A stretch of DNA of 64,000 bases from Nocardioides pini (GCF_026712185.1 NZ_JAPPUX010000001.1:310001-374000); one strand, 5' to 3'. Shown: positions 7,912 through 17,451, counted from the first letter of the stretch. Program-made: numbers and translations. Notes: a model not told the origin generated them from the letters alone.

Positions 7912-8738
7912 CCATGGCCCTCCGTGACGTCTACGCCAAGCCGCTCGCCTCCCTCGACGACCTGGGTGGCCAGCTCGCCTTCCACCTCGCCGTGCTCAGG
8001 GCGGTGCCGCGCTCGGTCACCCGCTACCCGCGCGAGATCATGCGGATCCTCGCCGAGGTCACCCTCGGCTCGGGTGCGCTCGCCGTGATCGGCGGCACCG
8101 TGGGCGTGATCATCGGCATGACGTTCTTCACCGGCGCCCAGGTCGGGCTGTCGGGCTACGCAGCCCTCGACCAGCTCGGAACCGCGGCGTTCTCCGGCTT
8201 CGTCTCGGCCTACTTCAACACACGCGAGATCGCCCCGCTCGTCGCGGGCATCGCCCTCGCCGCGACGGTCGGCTGCGGCTTCACCGCGCAGCTGGGCGCC
8301 ATGCGGATCTCCGAGGAGGTCGACGCCCTCGAGGTGATGGCGATCCCGTCCATGCCGTTCCTCGTCGCCACCCGCGTCGTGGGCGGGCTGATCGCGATCA
8401 TCCCGCTCTACGTCGTGGGGCTGCTGTCGTCGTACTTCGCGAGCCGGCTCGTCGTGACCCAGATCTACGGCCAGTCCGCGGGCACCTACGACCACTACTT
8501 CAACGCGTTCCTGCCGCCCGGCGACGTGCTGTGGTCCTTCGGCAAGGTGCTCGTCTTCGCGGTCACCGTCATCCTCATCCACTGCTACCACGGCTACACC
8601 GCGTCCGGCGGTCCCGCCGGGGTGGGCGTCGCCGTGGGGCGCGCCGTGCGGACCAGCATCGTCGCCATCAACGTGCTCGACCTCCTGCTGTCCATGGCCA
8701 TCTGGGGCGCGGCCACGACCGTGCGGCTGGCGGGGTGA
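7908..8738 (+). CDS. yrbEB: MlaE/YrbE-type permease B of the Mce system
   Basis: A 276-residue MlaE-family permease paralogous to the gene before it. The coupling motif region reads TAQLGAMRISEEVDALEVMA. I chose ATG 7908, which overlaps the yrbEA stop by four bases (ATGA); a second ATG at 7914 is possible. Hydrophobic segments fill most of the protein. It pairs with YrbEA, as in mycobacterial yrbE A/B. Confidence 0.93.
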   Translation: MTMALRDVYAKPLASLDDLGGQLAFHLAVLRAVPRSVTRYPREIMRILAEVTLGSGALAVIGGTVGVIIGMTFFTGAQVGLSGYAALDQLGTAAFSGFVSAYFNTREIAPLVAGIALAATVGCGFTAQLGAMRISEEVDALEVMAIPSMPFLVATRVVGGLIAIIPLYVVGLLSSYFASRLVVTQIYGQSAGTYDHYFNAFLPPGDVLWSFGKVLVFAVTVILIHCYHGYTASGGPAGVGVAVGRAVRTSIVAINVLDLLLSMAIWGAATTVRLAG

Positions 8739-10021
8739 CGAGGACGATGAAGACGAAGTCCCTGGGCGTGCTGTTCCTCGTCCTCATGCTCGCCGCGGTG
8801 TGGGTGACGTACGGCGTGTTCACCCAGAAGTTCAGCGACTACGACGAGGTCACGGTCAAGGCGTCCAAGATCGGGCTCCAGCTGCCCCACCGCGCCGACG
8901 TCAAGATCAAGGGCGTCATCGTGGGCGAGGTGCTCGACTTCGAGCCCACCGCCGACGGTGCCGACATCACGCTCGGCCTCTACCGGGACCGCACCACCGA
9001 CATCCCGCGCGACGTCACTGCCTCGATCCTGCCCAAGACGCTCTTCGGCGAGAAGTTCGTCTCCCTGGTCGTCCCCGACGGCGGCTCGTCCGCCGAGCCG
9101 ATCGCCGACGGCGACGTCATCCAGCGCACGGACCTGTCCATCGAGGTCGAGCAGGTGCTCAGCGACCTCTACCCCCTCCTGCGCGCGGTGCAGCCGGCCG
9201 ACCTCAACACCACCCTCAACGCGGTCGCGACCGCCCTCGAGGGCAGGGGCGAGCAGCTGGGGGAGACGCTCGAGACACTCGACGACTACCTGACCCGGTT
9301 CAACCCCGAGCTCCCCGCCCTCGTCGAGGACCTGCGGCTGACGGCGCGGGTCTCCGACACGTACGCCGACGTGCTGCCGGAGGTCGCGACGATCCTCCGC
9401 AACACGATCACCACCACCTCCACGCTCGAGGACCGCGAGGACAAGCTCCAGGCGCTCTTCAACGACGTGTCGAGCCTGGCAACCGTCACCGAGCGCTTCA
9501 CCCGCGCCAACGGCGACAACCTCGTCCGCCTCGCCGACCTCGGCGCGGCGCAGCTCGAGGTGTTCGCCCGGTACGCCCCGGGCTACCCCTGCCTCCTCGG
9601 CGGCATCGTCGGGGCCGGCAAGCTCCAGGCCGAGGCCTTCCGCGGCTTCACCCTCCACATCGTGCTGGAGACGCTGCCCAACCAGCCGCGCGGCTACGGC
9701 CCGCAGGACGCCCCGGTCTACGGCGACAAGCGCGGCTACCACTGCGGCACGCTGCCCTCCCCGCCGTGGTCCCAGAGCAACCCGCTGACCTCCCAGCCCG
9801 ACTTCGTCGACGGTGTCGACGAGCCCACCGGCAAGGGCACCAGCCGGGTCGGTCCCGGCTGGTCCGGCACCGCTGCCGGCTTCGCCGGCGGCCGCGACGA
9901 GTCGGCGCTGCTCAAGTCGCTGCTCGCGCCCGGGCTCGGCGTCAGCACCGACGACGTACCCGATCTCGGTGTCCTCCTGGTCGGGCCGATGGCGCGCGGG
10001 GCGGAGGTGTCGCTGCGATGA
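8735..10021 (+). CDS. mceA: Mce-family protein A
   Basis: A 428-residue Mce protein. One N-terminal transmembrane helix (about residues 9-27) precedes the MlaD/Mce beta-barrel domain (ADVKIKGVIVGEVLDFE region), then a long helical stretch and a C-terminal portion. In Mce complexes these proteins assemble a hexameric tube that shuttles lipids across the cell envelope. GTG 8735 overlaps the permease stop by four bases (GTGA); ATG 8747 is the alternative and only shortens the N terminus by four residues. It is the first of six consecutive mce genes. Confidence 0.9.
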   Translation: MTRTMKTKSLGVLFLVLMLAAVWVTYGVFTQKFSDYDEVTVKASKIGLQLPHRADVKIKGVIVGEVLDFEPTADGADITLGLYRDRTTDIPRDVTASILPKTLFGEKFVSLVVPDGGSSAEPIADGDVIQRTDLSIEVEQVLSDLYPLLRAVQPADLNTTLNAVATALEGRGEQLGETLETLDDYLTRFNPELPALVEDLRLTARVSDTYADVLPEVATILRNTITTTSTLEDREDKLQALFNDVSSLATVTERFTRANGDNLVRLADLGAAQLEVFARYAPGYPCLLGGIVGAGKLQAEAFRGFTLHIVLETLPNQPRGYGPQDAPVYGDKRGYHCGTLPSPPWSQSNPLTSQPDFVDGVDEPTGKGTSRVGPGWSGTAAGFAGGRDESALLKSLLAPGLGVSTDDVPDLGVLLVGPMARGAEVSLR

Positions 10022-11055
10022 GCCGGATCCTCGATGCCAGGACCTCGGTCGACCTGGTCAAGCTGCTCGTCTTCGTCGTCGTGACCTCCCTCGCCACGGC
10101 GGTGCTGGTGGTGACGATCGGCAACCTCGACTTCGGGTCGTCGCGGGAGTACAAGGCGGAGTTCACCGACGCCACCGGCGTCAACAAGGGCGACGACATC
10201 CGCGTGGCCGGGGTCCGCGTCGGCACGGTCAGCGAGGTCGAGGTCGTCGACCGCACGCGTGCGCTCATCACCTTCTCGGTCGACCGCGACACCTCGGTCA
10301 ACGGTGGCACCAACGCGGCGATCCGCTACCGCAACCTCGTCGGGCAGCGCTACATCTCGCTCACCCAGGAGGTGGGCGACACCCGTCGGCTGCCGGCCGG
10401 CTCGACCATCCCGGTCTCGCGCACCACCCCCGCGCTCGACCTCACCGTGCTCTTCAACGGCTTCAAGCCGCTGTTCGAGGCGCTCTCGCCCGACGACGTC
10501 AACCAGCTGTCCTACGAGCTCGTCCAGGTGTTCCAGGGCGAGGGCGGAACCCTCGAGGGCCTGCTCGCGCACACCGCCTCGGTCACCTCGACGCTCGCCG
10601 ACCGCGACGAGGTCATCGGCGAGCTGATCGACAACCTGTCACTGGTGCTCGACCACGTCGCCGACCGCGACAAGCAGCTCACCCGGCTGATCCAGTCGTT
10701 CCGCACGCTCGTCGGGGGGCTCAAGAAGGACCGCAACGCGATCCTCGGATCGCTGGAGGAGGTCTCCACCCTGTCGGTCGAGACCGCCTCCCTCATCGAC
10801 GGCATCCGCGAGCCCTTCGTGAAGGACATCAAGGAGCTGCGCGCCGTCGCCGGCAACATCGACAAGAACAAGGCCGAGCTCGACCGGGCCATCCAGGTGC
10901 TGCCGATCAAGCTCACCAAGATCGGGCGCACCGCGATCTACGGCTCGTTCTTCAACTTCTACCTCTGCGAGTTCCAGGGGCGCGTGAACCTGCCCCGCGA
11001 CGTCTCCGTCCCGGTGAAGTACAGCACCGGCTCCGACAGGTGTGATCTCGGATGA
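10018..11055 (+). CDS. mceB: Mce-family protein B
   Basis: 345 residues with an N-terminal membrane anchor (about 14-36), the Mce domain (GVNKGDDIRVAGVRVGTV) and a long alpha-helical region. ATG overlaps the mceA stop by four bases. The order and relative lengths match mceB of canonical mce operons. The substrate class (fatty acid, mycolate-like lipid or sterol) cannot be read from sequence. Confidence 0.92.
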   Translation: MSRILDARTSVDLVKLLVFVVVTSLATAVLVVTIGNLDFGSSREYKAEFTDATGVNKGDDIRVAGVRVGTVSEVEVVDRTRALITFSVDRDTSVNGGTNAAIRYRNLVGQRYISLTQEVGDTRRLPAGSTIPVSRTTPALDLTVLFNGFKPLFEALSPDDVNQLSYELVQVFQGEGGTLEGLLAHTASVTSTLADRDEVIGELIDNLSLVLDHVADRDKQLTRLIQSFRTLVGGLKKDRNAILGSLEEVSTLSVETASLIDGIREPFVKDIKELRAVAGNIDKNKAELDRAIQVLPIKLTKIGRTAIYGSFFNFYLCEFQGRVNLPRDVSVPVKYSTGSDRCDLG

Positions 11056-12014
11056 AACCGTTCCGTGAGCAGAACCCCGTCGTCGTCGGGGCGATCAGCC
11101 TCGTCGTCCTCGCCGTGACGCTGGTCGCCGCGCTGCGTGCCGACGACCTGCCGATCATCGGCGGCGGCGACACCTACCACGCGATGTTCACCGAGGCCGG
11201 TGGGCTCAAGGTCGACGACGAGGTGCGCATCGCCGGCGTGCGCGTGGGCAAGGTCGACGAGGTCGAGCTGGCGGGCGACGAGGTGCGCGTCAGCTTCAAG
11301 GTCGATGACGCGGCCGACTTCGGCAGCGAGACCCGCGCGGCCATCAAGGTGAAGACGATCCTGGGCTCGATGTTCCTGGCGCTCGAGCCTGCTGGCGGCG
11401 GGCAGCTCCGCGAGGGGGCCACCATCCCCGCGGCGCGCACCTCCTCGCCGTTCGACGTGGTCGAGGCCTTCGAGGGCCTTGCCTCGACCTCCGACCAGAT
11501 CGACACCGACCAGCTCGCCGAGTCGCTCACCACGCTCGCCGACCTCACCCGCAACACCCCCGAGGAGTTCCGCGGCGCCCTCGACGGCCTGAGCCGGCTG
11601 TCGTCCAACATCGCGGCCAAGGACGAGGAGCTCAACACCCTGCTGGTCAACCTCCAGCGCGTCTCGACGGTCCTCGACGAGCGCGACCAGGACATCATCG
11701 CGCTGATGGAGGACAGCGACGTGCTGTTCCGGGCCCTCGTCGCGCGCCGCGAGGCCGTGCACGACCTGCTGGTGTCCAGCACCACGCTGTCCAAGGAGCT
11801 CACCCGGCTCATCGAGCAGTCGCGCGAGGACCTCAGGCCGGCGCTCGCCCACCTCGAGAACGTCGTCGCGGTCCTCAACAAGAACGAGGACAACCTCGAC
11901 AGCAGCCTGCGGCTGATGGCGCCGTTCTACCGCGTCTTCGCCAACACGCTCGGCACCGGTCCGTGGTTCGACACCTGGATCTCCAACTTCCCGCCCGTCC
12001 CGCAGGTGGGCTGA
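11052..12014 (+). CDS. mceC: Mce-family protein C
   Basis: 320 residues: N-terminal membrane helix (about 10-29), Mce domain with GGLKVDDEVRIAGVRVGKV, then extended helices. ATG overlaps the mceB stop by four bases. Canonical MceC proteins often carry a longer proline-rich tail, and this one ends soon after the helical region (FDTWISNFPPVPQVG). Confidence 0.91.
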   Translation: MKPFREQNPVVVGAISLVVLAVTLVAALRADDLPIIGGGDTYHAMFTEAGGLKVDDEVRIAGVRVGKVDEVELAGDEVRVSFKVDDAADFGSETRAAIKVKTILGSMFLALEPAGGGQLREGATIPAARTSSPFDVVEAFEGLASTSDQIDTDQLAESLTTLADLTRNTPEEFRGALDGLSRLSSNIAAKDEELNTLLVNLQRVSTVLDERDQDIIALMEDSDVLFRALVARREAVHDLLVSSTTLSKELTRLIEQSREDLRPALAHLENVVAVLNKNEDNLDSSLRLMAPFYRVFANTLGTGPWFDTWISNFPPVPQVG

Positions 12015-12017
12015 CCC

Positions 12018-13178
12018 ATGGACCTCGTCAAGCGCCTCCTCGTCCCGCTCGTCGTGCTGGGCTTCGTCGTCGCGGCGGCCGTCACCGTCCTCGGCGGTGA
12101 CAGCTCCAAGACCCTCGTCGCACACTTCCCGCGCGCCATCTCCGTCTACGAGGGCAGCGACGTGCGCGTGCTCGGCGTGCCCGTCGGCACGGTCACCCGC
12201 GTCGAGCCCACCGGCACGGACGTGGCCGTGACGATGACGTACGACGACGAGGTGAGGCTGCCGGCCGACGCCCGCGCCGTGATCATCGCGCCGTCCGTGG
12301 TCGGCGACCGCTACGTCCAGCTCACCCCCGCCTACCCGGGCACCGGCGAGGTCCTCACCGACGGCGCCGAGCTGTCCGTCGAGAGGACGGCGCAGCCCCT
12401 CGAGCTCGACCAGATCTACGACAGCCTCGACCGGCTCAACGTCGCCCTCGGACCCCGCGGCGCCAACAAGTCCGGCGCCCTCTCGGACCTGCTCTCCGTC
12501 ACGGCCGACAACTTCGGCGGCCAGGGCACGACCTTCCGCCAGACCATCAAGGACTACTCGCGCCTCAGCTCCACCCTCGCCGGCAACTCCGACGAGCTGT
12601 TCGGCTCGGTCAAGGCGCTCGAGGGGTTCATGGAGACCCTCGCCGACAACGACCAGACGGTGCGCCAGTTCAACCAGTCGCTCGCCGACGTCTCCACGAT
12701 GCTGGCGGGGGAGCGCGAGGAGCTGGTCGCGGCGACGCAGAACCTCTCGGTGGCCCTCACCGCGGTCAAGGAGTTCGTGCAGGAGAACAAGGGCTCGCTG
12801 AGCCGCAACATCGCCGGGGTCAACCGGGTCGCGAAGGTGCTGGTGCGCCAGCGTGCGGCCCTCGACGAGATCCTCCACGTCGCTCCCGGCGCGCTCAACA
12901 ACCTCGCGCTGACCTACAACCCGCAGGCCGGCACGCTCGACACCCGCGCCAACTTCGGGGAGTCCGTCAACCAGCTCCAGATCGACCCGGCCGCGTTCCT
13001 GTGCGGCTTCGTCGGCCAGGTCGAGCGCTCGGGACAGGTCTGTGACCGGATCACCGAGCTGCTCGCCCGCCCCCGTGCCGGCGCCCTCGGCCGGACGCCG
13101 GCCCCGCTGCCGGCCCAGGACGTCTTCGACCCGACCCTCGGCGGCCTCGTCGCGCCGGACACGGAGGTGGAGCGGTGA
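12018..13178 (+). CDS. mceD: Mce-family protein D
   Basis: 386 residues. N-terminal membrane helix (about 7-27), Mce domain (YEGSDVRVLGVPVGTVTRVE), coiled-coil-like helical stretch, then a C-terminal part with two cysteines (FLCGFVG and GQVCDR) that could form a disulfide outside the membrane. ATG lies three bases after the mceC stop. Confidence 0.91.
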   Translation: MDLVKRLLVPLVVLGFVVAAAVTVLGGDSSKTLVAHFPRAISVYEGSDVRVLGVPVGTVTRVEPTGTDVAVTMTYDDEVRLPADARAVIIAPSVVGDRYVQLTPAYPGTGEVLTDGAELSVERTAQPLELDQIYDSLDRLNVALGPRGANKSGALSDLLSVTADNFGGQGTTFRQTIKDYSRLSSTLAGNSDELFGSVKALEGFMETLADNDQTVRQFNQSLADVSTMLAGEREELVAATQNLSVALTAVKEFVQENKGSLSRNIAGVNRVAKVLVRQRAALDEILHVAPGALNNLALTYNPQAGTLDTRANFGESVNQLQIDPAAFLCGFVGQVERSGQVCDRITELLARPRAGALGRTPAPLPAQDVFDPTLGGLVAPDTEVER

Positions 13179-14617
13179 CCCGGCTCAAGGTGCTCGTCCT
13201 CGGCGTGCTCGCCACGCTCTTCCTGTCCGCGTGCGACGCCAGCGTCTACTCGTTGCCGCTGCCGGGCGGACCCGACGTGGGCGAGGACCCGATGACGATC
13301 ACGGTGGAGTTCGCCGACGTCCTCGACCTCGTCCCCCAGTCGACGGTGAAGGTCAACGACGTGAGCGTCGGCAAGGTGGCCGCGATCGACCTCGACGGCT
13401 ACCAGGCGCTCGTCACCCTCGAGGTGCGGCGCGACGTGGACCTCCCCGGCAACGCGGTCGCCGAGCTGCGCCAGACCAGCCTGCTGGGGGAGAAGTTCGT
13501 CGAGCTCAGCGCCCCCGACGAGGGTGCGATCGCCTCCCGGTTGAAGGACGGGGCCGTCATCCCGCTGGAGCGGGCCGGCCGCAACCCGGAGGTCGAGGAG
13601 GTGCTGGGCGCCCTGAGCCTGCTCCTCAACGGCGGCGGCGTGGCGCAGCTGAAGACGATCACGCAGGAGCTCAACCGGGCCCTCGAGGGTCGGGAGGAGT
13701 CGGCGCGCTCCGTGCTGCGCAACCTGCGCACCTTCACCGGCCAGCTCGACGAGAACAAGACCGACATCCTCGGCGCCATCGAGTCGCTGAACCGGCTCGC
13801 GCTGGCAGCGGAGAAGCAGCTGCCCACCATCGACAGGGCGCTGGACGAGCTGCCCAGCGCCCTGGACTCCATCGACCGCCAGCGCGACGACCTGGTCCAG
13901 ATGCTCGCGGCCCTCGACCGGCTGTCGTCGGTCGCGGTGGACGTGATCACCCGGTCCAAGGACGCGACCATCACCTCGCTCGAGCGCCTCGACCCCGTGC
14001 TGACCCAGCTCGCGGCGTCCGGTGACGACTTCACCAACGCCTTCCACGTCTTCCTCACCTACCCGTTCGTCGACGAGGTCGTCGGCCGGGACCCCCAGGT
14101 GGCGCGCAACCTGCACATGGGCGACTACACCAACCTGTCGATCACCCTCGACGTCGACCTGACCGGGATCCCCACGACCATCCCGACCACGGTGCCCACC
14201 GAGGCCTGCATCCCGCTGAGCGCCCTGCCGCAGGACGGTCCGCTCCCCGACACCAGCCGGTTGTGCCAGGACGCGATCGAGGCGATCAACACCTGCCTCG
14301 AGGGACTGCGTCGCGGTGACGTGACGGCGTGCATCGGCCTGCCGGGCTCGGTCATCAGCGTGGTGTGCAAGCAGTACCCCGTGCCCGGGCTCTGCGGAGG
14401 ATCGGGCGACCCCACCGCGCCGCTGCCGACGCCCACGCTGCCCAGCGTCCCGGTCCCGTCGCTGCCGACGATCACCCTCCCCGGCCTGCCCCGTCCCGGT
14501 GCGTTGCCCACCGGCGCGCCACCCGACCGTCGACGCGGGCCGACCATGGGCGAGCTGTCCGAGGTGTACGACCCCGCGCTGGTGAGCCTCCTCGTCCCCG
14601 GGATGGTGACGCGATGA
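13175..14617 (+). CDS. mceE: Mce-family lipoprotein E
   Basis: 480 residues. This is the lipoprotein member of the set: a short charged N terminus, a hydrophobic stretch and the lipobox LSAC with C20 as the lipidated residue, as in mycobacterial MceE (Lpr proteins). The Mce domain follows (DLVPQSTVKVNDVSVGKV). The C-terminal 130 residues hold several cysteines and a proline-rich run. GTG overlaps the mceD stop by four bases. Confidence 0.93.
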   Translation: MTRLKVLVLGVLATLFLSACDASVYSLPLPGGPDVGEDPMTITVEFADVLDLVPQSTVKVNDVSVGKVAAIDLDGYQALVTLEVRRDVDLPGNAVAELRQTSLLGEKFVELSAPDEGAIASRLKDGAVIPLERAGRNPEVEEVLGALSLLLNGGGVAQLKTITQELNRALEGREESARSVLRNLRTFTGQLDENKTDILGAIESLNRLALAAEKQLPTIDRALDELPSALDSIDRQRDDLVQMLAALDRLSSVAVDVITRSKDATITSLERLDPVLTQLAASGDDFTNAFHVFLTYPFVDEVVGRDPQVARNLHMGDYTNLSITLDVDLTGIPTTIPTTVPTEACIPLSALPQDGPLPDTSRLCQDAIEAINTCLEGLRRGDVTACIGLPGSVISVVCKQYPVPGLCGGSGDPTAPLPTPTLPSVPVPSLPTITLPGLPRPGALPTGAPPDRRRGPTMGELSEVYDPALVSLLVPGMVTR

Positions 14618-15927
14618 TCACCCGCCGGACCAAGCTGCAGCTGCTCGTCTTCGCCATCATCACGCTGGTGGGCGTCAGCTTCGTCGGCGCCCGCTACGCG
14701 CGGCTCGACCGCCTCGTCCTCGACCAGAGCTACACCGTGGTGGCGCACTTCGCCGACTCGGGCGGCGCCTTCGCCGGGGCCGAGGTGTCCTACCGCGGGG
14801 TGCGCGTGGGCGAGGTCGACGAGCTCGTCCTCACCGACGACGGCGTCGACCTCGTGCTCGACATCGACGACGCGCACGACGACATCCCCGCCGACGCGCA
14901 CGCGCTGGTCGGCAACCGGTCGGCGGTCGGCGAGCAGTACGTCGAGCTGCAGCCGCAGAGCGACGACGGCCCCTTCCTGCAGGACGGCTCGGAGATCGCG
15001 CGCGAGCTGACGACGACGCCGATCCAGACCGACACCCTCCTCACGCACCTCGACGAGACGGTCCGCAGCGTCGGCCAGGACGACCTGCGCACCGTGACCT
15101 CGGAGCTCGGCCTGGCGTTCAACGGCGCCGGGGCGGACCTGCAGACCATCCTCGACAGCAGCAGCGAGTTCATCACCGCGGCGGAGCAGAACTTCGACGT
15201 CACGGTCGACCTCATCCGCGACAGCAACACCGTGCTCAACGGCCAGATCGACTCCGAGCCCGCCTTCCGGCGCTTCGCCCGGGACCTGTCGACGTTCTCC
15301 ACCACCGTGGCCGACCACGACCGCGACCTGCGCCGCCTGATCGAGGACGGCTCGCTCGGGGCCAACGAGCTCCGCGTCTTCCTCGAGGACAACGAGGTCG
15401 AGCTCGGCGACCTCATCAACAACCTGGTGACCACCGGCGAGGTCGTGGTCAAGCACCTCGACGGCATCGAGCAGCTGCTCGTCATCTACCCCTACGTCGT
15501 CGAGGGCGGCTACACCGTGGTGTCGAGGTCGCCCGGCACCGGCCTGTACGACGCCCACTTCGGCATGGTGCTGACCTCCGACCCGCACGTGTGCCTCGGC
15601 GGCTACGAGGGCACCGACCGCCGCTCACCCCTCGACGGCAGCGACGCCGCCATGAACGAGGGCGCCGGCTGCACCGAGCCCGCCTCGCAGTCCAACGCCC
15701 GCGGTGCGCAGAACATCCAGGCGCCCCGCGCGGCCACCGGATGGGGTGCTGCGGACCTCGCCTACGACCCGGAGACGGGCACGGTGACGTCCGACCCCGC
15801 CGAGATCGAGCGGCTCACCGGCTCGCGTGCGCCGGCGCCGCGGACCCTGGGCGAGGACGGCTGGAAGTGGCTCTACCTCGAGCCGCTGCTCGGCGAGGGC
15901 GTGACGTCCGGCGCCCGGCGTCGTTGA
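14614..15927 (+). CDS. mceF: Mce-family protein F
   Basis: 437 residues, the last Mce protein of the operon. N-terminal membrane helix (about 7-27), Mce domain (AEVSYRGVRVGEVDELVL), a helical region and a C-terminal domain with VCLGGYEGTDRRSPLDG and two later cysteines. ATG overlaps the mceE stop by four bases. A small hairpin separates it from the Mce-associated genes. Confidence 0.92.
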   Translation: MITRRTKLQLLVFAIITLVGVSFVGARYARLDRLVLDQSYTVVAHFADSGGAFAGAEVSYRGVRVGEVDELVLTDDGVDLVLDIDDAHDDIPADAHALVGNRSAVGEQYVELQPQSDDGPFLQDGSEIARELTTTPIQTDTLLTHLDETVRSVGQDDLRTVTSELGLAFNGAGADLQTILDSSSEFITAAEQNFDVTVDLIRDSNTVLNGQIDSEPAFRRFARDLSTFSTTVADHDRDLRRLIEDGSLGANELRVFLEDNEVELGDLINNLVTTGEVVVKHLDGIEQLLVIYPYVVEGGYTVVSRSPGTGLYDAHFGMVLTSDPHVCLGGYEGTDRRSPLDGSDAAMNEGAGCTEPASQSNARGAQNIQAPRAATGWGAADLAYDPETGTVTSDPAEIERLTGSRAPAPRTLGEDGWKWLYLEPLLGEGVTSGARRR

Positions 15928-15928
15928 C

Positions 15929-15947
15929 CCTCCAGACCCCCTGGAGG
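15929..15947 (+). terminator. Intercistronic hairpin between mceF and the Mce-associated genes
   Basis: CCTCCAG (15929-15935) and CTGGAGG (15941-15947) pair perfectly around ACCCC directly after the mceF stop. No T tract follows. It could attenuate or protect the transcript so that the two downstream membrane proteins are made at a different level from the Mce proteins. Confidence 0.4.
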
Positions 15948-15985
15948 CGGGGTCGCAGCTCCACACGCAGGAACAGGGAGGGAAC

Positions 15986-16672
15986 ATGTCCGTGCTGACC
16001 GAGCTCGCCCGACCGGGCGGGTCCGTCGAGACCGGGGCCGACGCGACCGGCTCCACCACTCGTGACCCGGCACCGCCGCCGCGGTGGAGGAGCGTCCTCG
16101 CCGTCGTGCTGACGCTCGTCGTCGTGGCCTGCCTCGCCGTCCTCGTCTGGCTGACCGCCGGCGCTCGCGCCACCTCGGGCGGCGGGCTCGACCACACCGA
16201 GGAGCGCGAGCAGGTGATGAGCCTGACCGACCAGTTCGTGAAGCGGCTCGGCACCTACAGCCCCGACATGCTCGACGACTCCGGGCAGATGCCCGACTAC
16301 CGCGACCAGGTCCGGGAGGTGATCACGCCCAAGTTCGCCGCCGACTTCGACAAGGAGGTGGCCACCGCCGAGCAGCTCGTCGCGCAGGGCGGCATCACCC
16401 GCACCGCCGACGTCTTCGCCACGGCCGTCTCCTCCGTCGACGACGACTCCGCGCGGGTCCTGGTGGCCGGTGCCTTCACCGACAGCTACTCGCAGGGCGC
16501 GGGCAAGCAGGGCTCTGGGAAGGCGCGGACCGTCGACCAGGAGCCGCTGCCGTTCCGCTTCACCGTCGACCTGGTGATGATCGAGGGCGAGTGGCTCGTC
16601 GACGACTTCACCCCCGTCAGCGCGCCGGCCGAGCCCGGCGCCGACGGCAGCACCGAGGGGAGCGCCCCGTGA
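15986..16672 (+). CDS. Mce-associated membrane protein
   Basis: 228 residues with one transmembrane helix (about 35-57) and an extracytoplasmic domain ending in EGEWLVDDFTPV, the C-terminal signature shared by Mce-associated (Mas) proteins. GGGAGG lies upstream of the ATG as ribosome-binding site. In mycobacteria such proteins sit at the end of mce operons and stabilise the transporter. It forms a pair with the next gene, which ends in the related sequence DGEWLVDDL, so the two are probable paralogues. Confidence 0.85.
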   Translation: MSVLTELARPGGSVETGADATGSTTRDPAPPPRWRSVLAVVLTLVVVACLAVLVWLTAGARATSGGGLDHTEEREQVMSLTDQFVKRLGTYSPDMLDDSGQMPDYRDQVREVITPKFAADFDKEVATAEQLVAQGGITRTADVFATAVSSVDDDSARVLVAGAFTDSYSQGAGKQGSGKARTVDQEPLPFRFTVDLVMIEGEWLVDDFTPVSAPAEPGADGSTEGSAP

Positions 16673-17451
16673 GCACCGCACCCACCTGGTACGACGTCCT
16701 CGACGTGCCGCACGACGCCCCCACCGAGGACGTCCGCGCCGCCTGGAAGGACCGGATCGCCGACCTCGAGCCGGGCGACCGCCGCTTCGACACCCTCAAC
16801 CGGGCCGCGAAGGTGCTCCTCGACCCGCCCGCGCGCGCGGCGTACGACGAGAGCATCCGGCTGGTCGAGGAGGACCGCCGGGCCCGTCACGAGATCGAGG
16901 TCGCCGAGCAGCCGGGTCCCGTGACACGGCTGCGCCGCTCCTCGACCACCGGCACCGGCGCGCGAGGGGTCCCCTCCTGGCTCCTCGCCGGGCTGGGCGT
17001 GCTCGCGGCCGGTCTCGTCCTCGCGACCGCGTGGACGTGGCGCAGCGGCGCGGCCGCCGGTGACGACACCGCCGTCCGGGACGCCCAGGTCGCGGCCGAG
17101 CGCGCCGTCGTACCCGTCCTGTCCTACGACTACGAGTCGCTCGAGGCCGACCAGCGCGAGGCGCAGGCGCTGATGACCGGCGGCTACCGCGAGGAGTACG
17201 ACAAGCTCTTCACGGTCCTGGAGGAGAACGCACCGCGGACGAGGACGAGGGTCAGCGCGTCGGTGGTCGCCTCCGGGGTGGTGCGGGCGAGCGACGACCG
17301 GGTGCAGGTGCTGGTCTTCGTGGACCGGCCGACGACCAACAAGCTCCACGCCGAGCCGGTCGTCTACAAGGACCAGGTGACCGTATCGATGCAGCGCGTC
17401 GACGGCGAGTGGCTGGTCGACGACCTGATCACCTCGCCCACCCAGGGGTAG
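16669..17451 (+). CDS. Mce-associated protein with an N-terminal J-like domain lacking HPD
   Basis: 260 residues. Residues 1-65 resemble a DnaJ J domain: helix I/II TWYDVLDVPHDAPTEDVRAA and helix III FDTLNRAAKVLLDPPARAAYD, but the HPD tripeptide is replaced by EPGD, so it should not stimulate Hsp70. A basic linker, one transmembrane helix (about 103-124) and a Mas-type extracytoplasmic domain ending DGEWLVDDL follow. With this orientation the J-like part is cytoplasmic. GTG overlaps the previous stop by four bases. The J assignment rests on pattern reading and needs structural confirmation; the Mas part is firmer. Confidence 0.8.
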   Translation: MSTAPTWYDVLDVPHDAPTEDVRAAWKDRIADLEPGDRRFDTLNRAAKVLLDPPARAAYDESIRLVEEDRRARHEIEVAEQPGPVTRLRRSSTTGTGARGVPSWLLAGLGVLAAGLVLATAWTWRSGAAAGDDTAVRDAQVAAERAVVPVLSYDYESLEADQREAQALMTGGYREEYDKLFTVLEENAPRTRTRVSASVVASGVVRASDDRVQVLVFVDRPTTNKLHAEPVVYKDQVTVSMQRVDGEWLVDDLITSPTQG

